From Paenibacillus campinasensis (lineage in GTDB: Bacteria; Bacillota; Bacilli; Paenibacillales; Paenibacillaceae): a stretch of DNA of 64,000 nt. Of the stretch, positions 54,036-63,071 are shown piece after piece (within the stretch, counting starts at the first letter, position 1; every line of letters begins with the position of its first letter). Under the pieces are notes generated by a model. It saw only the letters and a program-made list of their open reading frames with translations. It was not told the origin of the DNA and ran no database searches. The position numbers and the translations under genes were made by a program. The stretch lies in assembly GCF_002272015.1 (NCBI RefSeq), contig NZ_NPBY01000021.1:148418-212417 (forward strand), given 5' to 3'.

Positions 54036-55600
54036 AGGTGTTGATTGTCGATGACGAGGTCATTATACGCAATGGTCTGAGCACGGTGATCAAGTGGTCG
54101 GATTACGGCTTCACGATGCTGCCGCCGGCTGCCTCGGCCGAGGAGGCGCTTCAGCGTATCCCGGATGAAATGCCGGACATTATTTTTACGGATATTCGGA
54201 TGACGGGAATCAGCGGCCTGGATATGGCTCATGAGGTGAAACAGCAATTTCCGGGGATCGAGATCATTGTCATCTCCGGTTTTGACGAATTTACGTATGC
54301 CCAGCAGGCGATGCGCGAAGGGGTGCGCGATTATCTGCTGAAGACGAGCCGCCCTGGAGAAATCGTCCAGGCTGCTCTGAAGGTGAAGGACCGGCTGGAG
54401 AAGCGGCGTCAGAGCCAGGCGCAGGGCAAAGCGCAGGAGATGGTGGTGAATCGCGGCTTTCTGCGGCGACTGCTCGCATCCGGCGTGTCCCCTGATGAAC
54501 AGGCTCAGGAGGAGTTCAAGGAGCGGTTCCCTGATCTGCGCATGGATGAGGGACAGGGACAGCTCCAGGTATGGATGCTGTCGATACGCCTGCCGGAGCA
54601 CAGTGGAGACGGCAGCCCCGGCGGGGACTTGCTGGGGTTGATCGGAGGCTGTCTGGCTGAATCGGTGCCTTGTGCATGGCTGGAGTGGAGCGGCATGCTG
54701 CTCGTGTTGACGCGGGTTGAAGAGCCCGGTGCGCTGAGCAGAATGGACGCGGCCATCCGCAAGGTGCAGCCGAGCACCGGCTATCAGATCATATCGGCCA
54801 GCGGTGAGTCGGTAAGCCGTCTTGGGGAGCTTCCGCGAGCCTTGGATACGGCGGTGCAGGCCAGCTCGTACATGTGGCTGCTTGGCGGGGAGCAAAGCAT
54901 TCGCTATGCGGATATCGGAAAACGAAAGGGCATACGGACCGTATGCAGCGTAGAGGAAGAATCCGAGCTGTCGTCCCTGCTGCGCTCAGGCAGTCGGGCC
55001 AGACTCGAGGCATGGGTGGCCGAGCTGTTTGAGCGTATCCGAAGCAGCAAGGAGGCGACGCCCGGCTCAGCGGAAGCCTATCTGAACTCACTGCTTGTCG
55101 CTGCCCAGCGCTGGCTGGAGCGCGCGGCTGCCTCGATCGGCTACACCAAGCCGCTGCAGCAGCAGGACGCGCTGAATATTCGCGAGCTGAACAGCCGTCC
55201 GGATGAACTGCTATTTCAGGCCCTGGAGCGGATCATGAAGCAGTATGGCGAGATGTCGGCAGCTACGAGCCCCGTGCAGCGGGCGGTGGAGTATATCCAC
55301 GAGCACTTGGGGTTAAGCCTGTCCTTGCAGCAGGTTGCACGGCATGTTCATATGAATCCGAACTATTTTAGTGAGATGTTCAAGAAGGAGACCGGGCAGA
55401 ATTACATCGAATTTGTGACCCAGGCCAAACTGCGCAAGGCGATGATATTGCTGAAGGAAACGCCAGCCAAAGTGAGCGAAATCGCCAACGATGTCGGTTA
55501 CGAGGATATCAAGTATTTCAACCGCTTATTCAAGAAGTTTACAGGTCAGACACCTTCCGAATATCGGACAAGTTCTGAATTTTGTCCCTCTATCGACTGA
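54032..55600 (+). CDS. YesN-family response regulator with AraC HTH
   Basis: The 522-aa regulator has a receiver domain (Asp54 in IIFTDIRMTG; Lys in LLKTSRPGE), a long middle domain and a C-terminal AraC double HTH (about 415-515: VEYIHEHLGLSLSLQQVARHVHMNPNYFSEMFK, IANDVGYEDIKYFNRLFK). Its ATG overlaps the kinase stop. It is full length, unlike the short regulator of the mannan locus. It probably activates the importer starting at 55696. Confidence 0.94.
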   Translation: MKVLIVDDEVIIRNGLSTVIKWSDYGFTMLPPAASAEEALQRIPDEMPDIIFTDIRMTGISGLDMAHEVKQQFPGIEIIVISGFDEFTYAQQAMREGVRDYLLKTSRPGEIVQAALKVKDRLEKRRQSQAQGKAQEMVVNRGFLRRLLASGVSPDEQAQEEFKERFPDLRMDEGQGQLQVWMLSIRLPEHSGDGSPGGDLLGLIGGCLAESVPCAWLEWSGMLLVLTRVEEPGALSRMDAAIRKVQPSTGYQIISASGESVSRLGELPRALDTAVQASSYMWLLGGEQSIRYADIGKRKGIRTVCSVEEESELSSLLRSGSRARLEAWVAELFERIRSSKEATPGSAEAYLNSLLVAAQRWLERAAASIGYTKPLQQQDALNIRELNSRPDELLFQALERIMKQYGEMSAATSPVQRAVEYIHEHLGLSLSLQQVARHVHMNPNYFSEMFKKETGQNYIEFVTQAKLRKAMILLKETPAKVSEIANDVGYEDIKYFNRLFKKFTGQTPSEYRTSSEFCPSID

Positions 55601-55695
55601 ATTATATCCCCTGTGTAGCGGGTGCAGGCTCTTATATACTTGGACTAATCAGCTAGACATTAACTGCAATCGACTAAAAAAAAGGGGGATTGACC

Positions 55696-57024
55696 ATGAG
55701 ACCACAACGGAAAATAGGTCTTGTACTGCTGATAATGACACTGATTCTTGCAGCCTGCGGAGGCGGGCAGAGCAGCAATCAGACAGGCAGCGGAAGCTCA
55801 ACTAGCGAGGAAAAGGTAAAGCTGACGGTCTGGCACAACTTTGCGGGTGACGATCTTCGGGCCCAAACAGTTAGAAGTTTTATCGACCAATTTGCCGCAG
55901 AGCACCCAGAGGTAACGCTGGATGCGCAGGCGATTCCAACCGACGGTTACCGTCAACGCCTGAGCACCGTGGCAGCCGCTAATGAAATGCCGGACGTATT
56001 TCTTGTATACGCGGGAAGTCAGTCTGCCGAATTTCATCAAGCAAACCTGATTCAGCCGATTACGGAAATTCTGGATGCGCATCCGGAATGGAGAGACAGC
56101 TTCCTGGATGGAGCGTTTGACCCGTATGAATTCGAAGAAGGTCAATTCTATTCCGCTCCGATTGCGATGTCCGCAACCTCGATGTTGTTCTACAACAAAG
56201 CGTTGTTCGAACAGCATAACGTAGAGGTACCGACAACGTGGGATGAGCTGATGACAGCCATTAACACCTTTAATGATAACGGCGTAACGCCGATTGCACT
56301 TGGCAACAAAGCGCCTTGGGTAGCTCAATCGACCATTATTGGCGCCATTGCAGACCGGGTAACCGGAACTGACTGGTTCGTCAATGCTGTTGCACAGCAA
56401 GGGGCGAAATTTACTGATCCTGAGTTTATCGAAGCGCTGGGTTACTTCAAACAGCTGGTAGACAACAATGCCTTCCAGGAAGGTGCAAACAGCATCGACA
56501 ATACGCAGGCTGAGCAATACTTCATCCAGGGCAATGCAGCGATGATGATCAGCGGTGCGTGGACATTGACAAACCTCGCTGCATCAGCTACGGAAGAGCA
56601 AATGAAGGATATTGAAGTTACTGTAGTTCCGGCGATTCCGGAAGGCAGAGGGGAAGCCAATACGATTACGGGCGGCGCAGGCGGCGGCATGGCCCTCAGC
56701 AGCAGAACCGAAGGCAAAGCGAAAGAACTGGCGCTGGAACTGATCTACACGATGAGTGGTCCGGAAGCGCAGAAGGCGATCGCAGAGAGCAACTCCATGG
56801 TAATGTACGACACCGAGATTGACGAATCCAAAGTTACGCCTCTGTACTACAAAGCCTTTAATCTGGTGAAATCAAGCGGAATTACGCCGGTGTATGATGC
56901 TTATCTGTCTGCGGAAGCGGCTGAGGTGATCAACAACGGTCTGCAGGAGATTATGATGGGCGGCTCTGTCGAGGAAGTCGCACAGCGGCTTCAGGACGCG
57001 CAGGCCAGATCGGCTACTCCATAA
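55696..57024 (+). CDS. Sugar ABC transporter substrate-binding lipoprotein (importer after YesM/N)
   Basis: The 442-aa lipoprotein has a signal with lipobox LAAC (Cys about residue 21), a Gly/Ser/Thr-rich linker and the family 1 binding fold (VWHNFAGDDLRAQTV, LFYNKALFEQHNVEVPTTWDELM, ISGAWTL). AGGGGG lies 7 bases before ATG 55696; a TTG two codons earlier is less likely. Adjacent kinase/regulator genes suggest induction by its ligand. The substrate is unknown; xylo- or pectic oligosaccharides fit the neighbourhood. Confidence 0.92.
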   Translation: MRPQRKIGLVLLIMTLILAACGGGQSSNQTGSGSSTSEEKVKLTVWHNFAGDDLRAQTVRSFIDQFAAEHPEVTLDAQAIPTDGYRQRLSTVAAANEMPDVFLVYAGSQSAEFHQANLIQPITEILDAHPEWRDSFLDGAFDPYEFEEGQFYSAPIAMSATSMLFYNKALFEQHNVEVPTTWDELMTAINTFNDNGVTPIALGNKAPWVAQSTIIGAIADRVTGTDWFVNAVAQQGAKFTDPEFIEALGYFKQLVDNNAFQEGANSIDNTQAEQYFIQGNAAMMISGAWTLTNLAASATEEQMKDIEVTVVPAIPEGRGEANTITGGAGGGMALSSRTEGKAKELALELIYTMSGPEAQKAIAESNSMVMYDTEIDESKVTPLYYKAFNLVKSSGITPVYDAYLSAEAAEVINNGLQEIMMGGSVEEVAQRLQDAQARSATP

Positions 57025-57068
57025 GACATCTTGGATGATCACGCACGAGGATTAGGAAGGAGGCTGCC

Positions 57069-57944
57069 ATGCCTACAGCCATGCGAAGCAAAGGATTTAT
57101 AGCGATAGCGCTGCTTCCCGCGCTTCTGATTTTTCTGACATTTGTCATTGTACCGGTCTTTTGGTCGGCATACTACGGATTTTTTAGCTGGAAGGGCTTC
57201 GGGGACGCCACCTTTATCGGGCTTGACAACTATACGGAAATGTTAAAGGACCCGGTCTTCTGGCGGGCGCTCCGAAACAACCTGATTCTGGTCGTGTCAT
57301 CGATCATCGGCCAAGTTCCGGTTGCCCTAATCCTGGCCATCCTGTTGTCTAAAAATTCGTTCTTTACACGCTTCATCCGGTCGGCTGTGTTCATGCCGAT
57401 GGTGCTGTCCACCGTAGTTGTCGGTCTGATCTGGGGCTACATCTACCATCCGCAGTTTGGCATCGCCAACTACGTGCTGGAGCTGCTCGGACTGGAATCC
57501 TGGACCCGGGCCTGGTTGTCCGATCCGAAGGTGAACATGCTGGCGATTTCGATTCCGATCAACTGGGCCAACATCGGCCCGTATATGGTCATCTTCATCG
57601 CCGCCCTGCAGAACATCTCACCCGAGATTCATGATGCGGCGAAAATCGACGGCTCTGCCGGATGGAACAAGCTGAAGAGCATTACGTTGCCGATGATCTG
57701 GGGCACGGTGGTGGTAACCATCATTCTCTGTATCTCGGGAAGCCTGAAAGCATTCGACCATGTCATGATCATGACCGGCGGCGGACCGGCCCGCTCTACG
57801 GAGCTGCTGGCCACCTACATGTATAACAGCACCTTTGCGGTGTACCGTTACGGTTTCGGCTCGGCCGTCTCCACCATGATTATGGTGATCAGCGCATTGC
57901 TGATCGGCTTGAACTATATCATCACGCGCAGAAAGCCCAGCTAA
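57069..57944 (+). CDS. Sugar ABC transporter permease (MalF type)
   Basis: The 291-aa membrane protein has about six helices (first IALLPALLIFLTFVIVPVFW) and the EAA loop HDAAKIDGSAGWNKLKSITLP. GAAGGAGG precedes the ATG. It lies 44 bases after the binding protein and 18 before its partner permease. Confidence 0.93.
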   Translation: MPTAMRSKGFIAIALLPALLIFLTFVIVPVFWSAYYGFFSWKGFGDATFIGLDNYTEMLKDPVFWRALRNNLILVVSSIIGQVPVALILAILLSKNSFFTRFIRSAVFMPMVLSTVVVGLIWGYIYHPQFGIANYVLELLGLESWTRAWLSDPKVNMLAISIPINWANIGPYMVIFIAALQNISPEIHDAAKIDGSAGWNKLKSITLPMIWGTVVVTIILCISGSLKAFDHVMIMTGGGPARSTELLATYMYNSTFAVYRYGFGSAVSTMIMVISALLIGLNYIITRRKPS

Positions 57945-57962
57945 CATGAAGGAGGGAGCGAT

Positions 57963-58835
57963 ATGAGTTCATTAACGACCGGTTCCGGAAATTCCGGTTT
58001 CAGCAAGAAGACGCTGCTTAAGGGACTGTCCGGCTTCGGAAAGCTGTTGCTGTTCGTCTATGCAGTGGTTACGCTCTATCCCTTGTACTGGCTTTTCTCC
58101 AGCGCGTTCAAGACCAATCAGGATTTCTTCTCCAATCCTTACGGTCTGCCGACCGAGTGGATGACGGACAATATTTTCCGGGCTTGGGAGCTCGGAAATA
58201 TGGGAAGAGCGATGCTAAATTCGACCATCGTGACGCTGGCTGCGATGGTGCTGACCATCATATTCAGCTTGCTTGCAGCCTATGCGTTATCCCGATTTCA
58301 GTTTCGTCTCAAAAAAGTCATCGTGATGCTCTTCACCGTCGGATTGCTGATTCCGATTCACAGCACCTTGGTTCCGCTATTCATCATGATGAACAAAATC
58401 GGGTTGCTGGACACCTATGGCGCGTTAATTCTGCCTTACACGGCGATTGAGCTGCCGATCGCAATCTTTCTCGGGATGGCTTACATGTCTTCCATCCCAA
58501 GGGAAATTGAAGAGGCGGCCATGATTGACGGCAGCGGCTGGTGGGGGATCTTCGGCAGAATGATCCTTCCGCTCTGCCTGCCGATTGTGGCCACCGTCTC
58601 GATCCTGGCGTTCCTCAGGTTCTGGAACGACTTCTCGTTTGCACTCGTCTTCATCAATACGCAGTCCCTGAAGACGCTGCCGCTGAGCCTGTCCCTGTTC
58701 TCGGACGGCTTCGGCACCGACTACAGCCTCACGATGAGCGCGATGGCCATTGCGGTCATTCCGACGATCGTAGCGTATCTGATCCTGCAGGAGCAGATCA
58801 TGAAGGGCATGGTGGCCGGATCGATCAAGGGCTAA
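57963..58835 (+). CDS. Sugar ABC transporter permease (MalG type)
   Basis: The 290-aa product shows the first helix at about 22-44, the EAA loop EEAAMIDGSGWWGIFGRMILP, and the family ending LQEQIMKGMVAGSIKG. GAAGGAGGGA precedes the ATG. The strong terminator at 58902 ends the operon; again no ATPase gene is present. Confidence 0.93.
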   Translation: MSSLTTGSGNSGFSKKTLLKGLSGFGKLLLFVYAVVTLYPLYWLFSSAFKTNQDFFSNPYGLPTEWMTDNIFRAWELGNMGRAMLNSTIVTLAAMVLTIIFSLLAAYALSRFQFRLKKVIVMLFTVGLLIPIHSTLVPLFIMMNKIGLLDTYGALILPYTAIELPIAIFLGMAYMSSIPREIEEAAMIDGSGWWGIFGRMILPLCLPIVATVSILAFLRFWNDFSFALVFINTQSLKTLPLSLSLFSDGFGTDYSLTMSAMAIAVIPTIVAYLILQEQIMKGMVAGSIKG

Positions 58836-58901
58836 GCGATCGTAATGAAGCATATGAATGACCAAGCTTATAAACCATTTAACACATGAACGAATTCCCT
58901 C

Positions 58902-58950
58902 GCAGCAGGAGCAGGGCCTGATGAAGGCCTGCTCCTGCTGCTTTTGTTTA
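58902..58950 (+). terminator. Terminator of the third importer operon region
   Basis: GCAGCAGGAGCAGG pairs with CCTGCTCCTGCTGC (58902-58915, 58928-58941), extended by GCC/GGC, and is followed by TTTTGTTTATTTC. It serves the permease operon and may also stop the convergent AraC gene. Confidence 0.88.
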
Positions 58951-58996
58951 TTTCATTAATATAGTCGTTTTATCCGCGGGGAGCATGACAATTCTG

Positions 58997-59866
58997 TTAT
59001 TGCGGCCTTGTGCTGTCCGAGCTCTGCCTGCCCGTAATCAGGTGATCATCCCAGTCGGGAAAGGTGTCCGGTACGGCGGCTGTTTCCCGGAACTTCATTG
59101 GCGACATGCCGTAATTGGCCCGAAATACGCGGTGGAAGTAGGAGTAACTGGCAAAACCGCAGGTTTCCGCGATTTCCTCAAGCGTCATGGTGCTGTATTT
59201 CATCCGTTCTATCGCGGCATTCAGCCTGATCTCCAGCGCATATTGGATCATCGTTTTGCCATAGTATTCCCGGAACAACTTCGCGGCCCGAGACTGGCTG
59301 AGGCCGACTGAAGCGGCGGCTTCCTCCAGCTTGAACGTTACCGTTGCATGCTCCTCCACGAACCGCTTCAGCCGCAGGGCGGTGAAAGCAAGGCGGTCTG
59401 CCGGCTTGGTCTCCATAATCGTCCGGTCCAGACAAAGGCAGAGACTGCGCAGTAAATAGCCGGCCAGCTCGCTGTTCTCCTCCTCAAGTCCCCGGCGCTT
59501 CTCCAGCAGCATTTGCCGCCACAACCCCAGCAGATGATCGTCCAGACCGACATGGCTGACGACAGGGCGGTTCATGCGCCCCCACCACTCATCGATCCAT
59601 TCCCCGTCGCAGAATAAATAATAATCTCCGCTGGACACCCGACCGTCCTGGGCGTCGTCCTTGACTCGCAGTTCATATTCATCCCCAGGCTGCAGAAGCA
59701 GCAGGTCGCCGCCCTGTACCTGGTGAACCGTTCCGTTGCAATAGATTTCGCAGGCGCCCTCGGTTTGGAGACGGAACAGATAGGTCGTCAGGCCGCCCCG
59801 ATGACTGTTGCTGAATTGCTGAAAATGGTAGGAGTAATCACAGATCAGCAGCCTTGCATCCAACAT
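58997..59866 (-). CDS. AraC-family transcriptional regulator
   Basis: The 289-aa regulator has an N-terminal cupin-like sensor (HQVQGGDLLLLQPGDEYEL) and a C-terminal double HTH (about 175-275: FVEEHATVTFKLEEAAASVGLSQSRAAKLFREYYG, IAETCGFASYSYFHRVFRANYGMSPMKFR). ATG 59866 follows GGAGGT at 8 bases; a longer in-frame start is unlikely. It is divergent from the isomerase/dehydrogenase operon and probably activates it. Confidence 0.92.
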   Translation of the reverse strand: MLDARLLICDYSYHFQQFSNSHRGGLTTYLFRLQTEGACEIYCNGTVHQVQGGDLLLLQPGDEYELRVKDDAQDGRVSSGDYYLFCDGEWIDEWWGRMNRPVVSHVGLDDHLLGLWRQMLLEKRRGLEEENSELAGYLLRSLCLCLDRTIMETKPADRLAFTALRLKRFVEEHATVTFKLEEAAASVGLSQSRAAKLFREYYGKTMIQYALEIRLNAAIERMKYSTMTLEEIAETCGFASYSYFHRVFRANYGMSPMKFRETAAVPDTFPDWDDHLITGRQSSDSTRPQ

Positions 59867-59899
59867 GGAAATTACCTCCAGTAAAAATATGAGCAAATA

Positions 59900-59954
59900 G
59901 TTCATGTTGCAATCATATTGTTTATGTTCATTTTAGCCTATATGCATGTATGAT
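59900..59954 (+). promoter_or_regulatory. Candidate AraC-dependent promoter of the isomerase/dehydrogenase unit
   Basis: A -10 box TATGAT (59949-59954) has only GTTCAT (59926-59931) at -35 spacing. The same GTTCAT occurs 26 bp upstream (59900). A direct repeat overlapping a poor -35 box is typical of AraC-type activation. Confidence 0.45.
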
Positions 59955-60003
59955 AGTAGCAGATAGAGCAGTTACTCATTTTTTGAATTGAGGTGCGTAA
60001 TAG

Positions 60004-60774
60004 ATGAGAAGAATGAACATTGGTCTGCAGCTGTACACGCTGCGCGATGAAACAGCGAAGGATTTCCGCGGAACACTGCGCAAGGTAGCCGAGCTCGGAT
60101 ATGAAGGCGTAGAGTTTGCAGGATACGGCGACATTCCCGCAGAAGAAATGAAAACGCTTCTTCAAGAACTCGGTCTGAAAGCGATCGGCAGCCATGTAGG
60201 TCTGCATTTGCTTCGCGAGGACGCTCAGAAGGAAATCGATTATCTGAAGACCATCGGCGCTAAATACATGATGTGTCCGTATGTGGCTCCGGAGGAGCGC
60301 GGGGTTGAAGATTGGAAGCGCTTGTTCCCGTACCTTCAGGAAGTGGGTGAATTGGCTCGCGAGCAGGGACTGATCTTCGGTTATCATAACCATGACTTTG
60401 AATTCGAAGCCAAGGTAGAAGATGAGTTTGTGTTCGACGCGATGTATTCAGCCACAACGCCGGATGCCGTGCAAGTGGAAATGGACGTATGCTGGGTACA
60501 ATTTGCCGGACAGGATCCGCTGGAGTACATCTCCAAGTATACTGGCCGTCTGCCGCTCCTTCACCTGAAAGATTTCAGCAAGGAAGCTGATGGCAGCATG
60601 AAGACGCTGGAGCTTGGTCAAGGTTCTGTTAACCTTCCAGGCGTTATCCAGGCTGCTTCTGACGCAGGCACGGAATGGCTTATCGTGGAGCAGGATGTAT
60701 GTCAGAACCCGCCGCTTCAAAGTGTTGAGAACAGCATGAACTGGCTGAAACAGAACTACCTGAACCAATTTTAA
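60004..60774 (+). CDS. Sugar phosphate isomerase/epimerase (TIM barrel)
   Basis: The 256-aa protein belongs to the xylose isomerase-like/AP endonuclease 2 superfamily. Metal ligands are expected in HNHDFEFE, VQVEMDVCW, LLHLKDF and LIVEQD, as in IolE/IolI-like epimerases. GAGGTG precedes the ATG. Together with the next dehydrogenase it resembles pathways that oxidise and rearrange a sugar or inositol derivative. The substrate is not deducible. Confidence 0.9.
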   Translation: MRRMNIGLQLYTLRDETAKDFRGTLRKVAELGYEGVEFAGYGDIPAEEMKTLLQELGLKAIGSHVGLHLLREDAQKEIDYLKTIGAKYMMCPYVAPEERGVEDWKRLFPYLQEVGELAREQGLIFGYHNHDFEFEAKVEDEFVFDAMYSATTPDAVQVEMDVCWVQFAGQDPLEYISKYTGRLPLLHLKDFSKEADGSMKTLELGQGSVNLPGVIQAASDAGTEWLIVEQDVCQNPPLQSVENSMNWLKQNYLNQF

Positions 60775-60830
60775 TGGTTCAGGGACCACGATCAGTGCTT
60801 GATGTGTACCTGTTGTCTCATCTAACCGCT

Positions 60831-60887
60831 TAGCAGCATGATCCCTTTGGTTCAGGAAGCTGCCTGACCAAGCGGGATCATCATGCT
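60831..60887 (+). repeat. Large intercistronic hairpin
   Basis: ATGATCCC/GGGATCAT (60838-60845, 60874-60881) and inner TGGTTCAGG/CCTGACCA form a long imperfect stem, extended by TAGC/GCTA. No T-run follows, so it is probably an mRNA-processing or stability element, not a terminator. Confidence 0.6.
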
Positions 60888-60956
60888 AGGCCCCTGGACA
60901 GCATGTCCGCGCTTAATTAAACAAACGAACCTTTAATCGGAAAGGAAGATTGATTC

Positions 60957-61976
60957 ATGAGCAAAGTAAGAGTAGCAGTATTCGGCTGTGGTGCTATTGC
61001 CCAGCGCAGACATATTCCTGAATATGCAGCAAATGAAAATGTTGAATTGGTCGCTTTTGCCGATCCGGTTATTGCACGTGCTGAAGAGATGGCTGCACAG
61101 TATGGCGGCAAGGCTTATGCCGACTATGAGGAGCTTCTGAAGAACGAGAAGCTGGATGCGGTTAGCGTATGTACACCGAACTATCTGCATGCGCCGATGA
61201 CAATTGCTGCGGCAAATGCCGGGCTGCATGTGCTGGTAGAGAAGCCAATGGCTGCAACGACAGAAGAAGGCGAGCAAATGATCGAAGCTGCCCGCAAGAA
61301 CAATGTGTTCCTGATGGTTGGCCACAATCAGCGCCTCATGCCTCCGCATGTGAAAGCGAAGGAAATTCTCGATTCCGGCCGGCTCGGTAAAGTTCTGATC
61401 TTCCGTACTTCCTTCGGCCATGGCGGTCCGGAAGGATGGAGCGTGGACGGACGCGACAGCTGGTTCTTCCGCAAGGATGAAGCGATCATGGGCGCGATGG
61501 GTGACCTTGGTGTGCATAAATCCGACTTTATCCGCTATCTTCTAAACGACGAGATCGTCGAGGTGGCAGGCTTCATCGGCACCGTTCATAAAGAAGGAAC
61601 CGATGTGGACGACAACGCAACCTGCATCGTTCGCATGAAGAGCGGCGCTGTCGGCACGCTGATGGCGAGCTGGACGCACTACCGCGGCGGCGACAACGGT
61701 ACGGTTCTCTGGTGTGAGCATGGCGTTATGAAGATCGGTACAGTGGAAGGCGACGAGGTTATCGTGGAGCTGACCAACGGTACTGTGGAAACCTACAAAG
61801 TCGGCGCGATGGCAACGAACGAGAAGCAAGTACCAAGCGGTGTCATTGATGAGTTCGTTGATTGCATCGTGACCAACACGCCTCCAAGAATCTCCGGTGA
61901 AGAAGGACTGCGCTCCCTGAACGTAATTCTGGGCGCATTCGAATCCCAGGCGAACGGCAAGGTCGTCAAGCTGTAA
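60957..61976 (+). CDS. Gfo/Idh/MocA-family dehydrogenase
   Basis: The 339-aa NAD(P)-dependent oxidoreductase has the Rossmann motif GCGAIA (residues 10-15), the EKP motif at 95-97 (VLVEKPMA) and the catalytic segment GDLGVHKSD with Asp183 and His187. It probably oxidises a sugar or sugar acid, working with the upstream isomerase. AAAGGAAG precedes the ATG. A 180-base gap containing a large hairpin separates the two genes. Confidence 0.94.
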   Translation: MSKVRVAVFGCGAIAQRRHIPEYAANENVELVAFADPVIARAEEMAAQYGGKAYADYEELLKNEKLDAVSVCTPNYLHAPMTIAAANAGLHVLVEKPMAATTEEGEQMIEAARKNNVFLMVGHNQRLMPPHVKAKEILDSGRLGKVLIFRTSFGHGGPEGWSVDGRDSWFFRKDEAIMGAMGDLGVHKSDFIRYLLNDEIVEVAGFIGTVHKEGTDVDDNATCIVRMKSGAVGTLMASWTHYRGGDNGTVLWCEHGVMKIGTVEGDEVIVELTNGTVETYKVGAMATNEKQVPSGVIDEFVDCIVTNTPPRISGEEGLRSLNVILGAFESQANGKVVKL

Positions 61977-62001
61977 TAAGGAATATGATCGAATAAATAT
62001 A

Positions 62002-62043
62002 AAGTGACCTCTGAAGTCTTCATCCTCAGGGGTCATTTTTGTT
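62002..62043 (+). terminator. Terminator after the dehydrogenase
   Basis: TGACCTCTGA (62005-62014) pairs with TCAGGGGTCA (62026-62035), one G-U pair, followed by TTTTTG. Confidence 0.8.
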
Positions 62044-62192
62044 TAGGTTTGGCTGCAGACGAGGCGTTTCCTGGTAAGGGAGATAGCCGAGTCCCGTATT
62101 TTTACGTGTGTAAAAGGGCAATATTCGCCGAGCGAGGAAGCGGGATCCGCGTTAAGTTATAGGCATTCCACGATAAAGGAGAAGGTAATTTC

Positions 62193-62975
62193 ATGAGAAT
62201 GCTGAATGATCCGCGGATGTTCATACTGCTGTTTTTAATGAGTTTTACACTCGCCGGCCAGTTCTATCTGGGTTTCTTTCAAGGATGGAGGGACATTATA
62301 GCCTCCGTTGTCACAGCAGTCCTGCTGGAATTTATGATTGTAGGCTTGAAGCATCGGACATGGAAATTTCCTTTAAGCGCTCTGATTACCGGGCTTGGCA
62401 TCGGTTTGCTGTTAAGCTCTCATCTTACTTGGCCTTATGTTCTAACCTCCGTTTTGGCTATAACGATCAAGCATGCAGTACGAATCGGCAATCGCCATGT
62501 GTTTAATCCGAACAATGTGGCCATGGTCCTCATGCTGTTTTTTCTCCCGCAATATGCGGTCAGTACCCCTAAACAATGGACGAACGGCATGGAGGTCATG
62601 GTGATTATATTGCTGTTCGGATTCCTGGCTGCCTACAAGGCCAAACGGATCGACACGGTCCTTTCGTTTGCAACGGGATTTGCCCTGTTTGCAGCACTGC
62701 GTCATTGGGGGCTTGGCGAGCCGTTCTTTTTTTCCTTTGGCCCGATGCTGGGAGCTGCGTTTCAGTTATTTACCTTCTTCATGATTACAGATCCCAGAAC
62801 CACCCCCGAAAGCCGAAGTAGTCGTATCACCTTTGGCCTGTTCATCGCTATGGCTGACGCCATATTGCGAGTAGCTGAGGTCAATCATTCCCTGTTCTAT
62901 GCCGCTTTTCTGGTCACCTTGCTGATGGGAGTGCCGCTTCGTCTGTGGAAGCTTCGCGGTCCATCGCATGGATGA
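62193..62975 (+). CDS. RnfD/UnbU-like membrane protein 1
   Basis: The 260-aa polytopic protein has about eight to nine hydrophobic segments and fits the NqrB/RnfD superfamily. Conserved parts are RHVFNPNNVAMVLML, STPKQWTNGMEV and the RnfD-like MITDPRTTPESR. No SGAT motif, where flavin is linked in true RnfD/NqrB, is seen, and no other rnf genes are beside it. UnbU proteins from enediyne clusters are similar in outline. It is followed by a paralogue. Function unknown; ATG 62193 follows AAAGGAGAAGG. Confidence 0.8.
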   Translation: MRMLNDPRMFILLFLMSFTLAGQFYLGFFQGWRDIIASVVTAVLLEFMIVGLKHRTWKFPLSALITGLGIGLLLSSHLTWPYVLTSVLAITIKHAVRIGNRHVFNPNNVAMVLMLFFLPQYAVSTPKQWTNGMEVMVIILLFGFLAAYKAKRIDTVLSFATGFALFAALRHWGLGEPFFFSFGPMLGAAFQLFTFFMITDPRTTPESRSSRITFGLFIAMADAILRVAEVNHSLFYAAFLVTLLMGVPLRLWKLRGPSHG

Positions 62976-63071
62976 CGAATAACACCCAAATCATCCACAT
63001 TTTCCACGAGCCTTCGAGCCTTTCTATTCACAATAATGAAGAAGAAAACAATTCTGGCTGGGAGGTTACCC

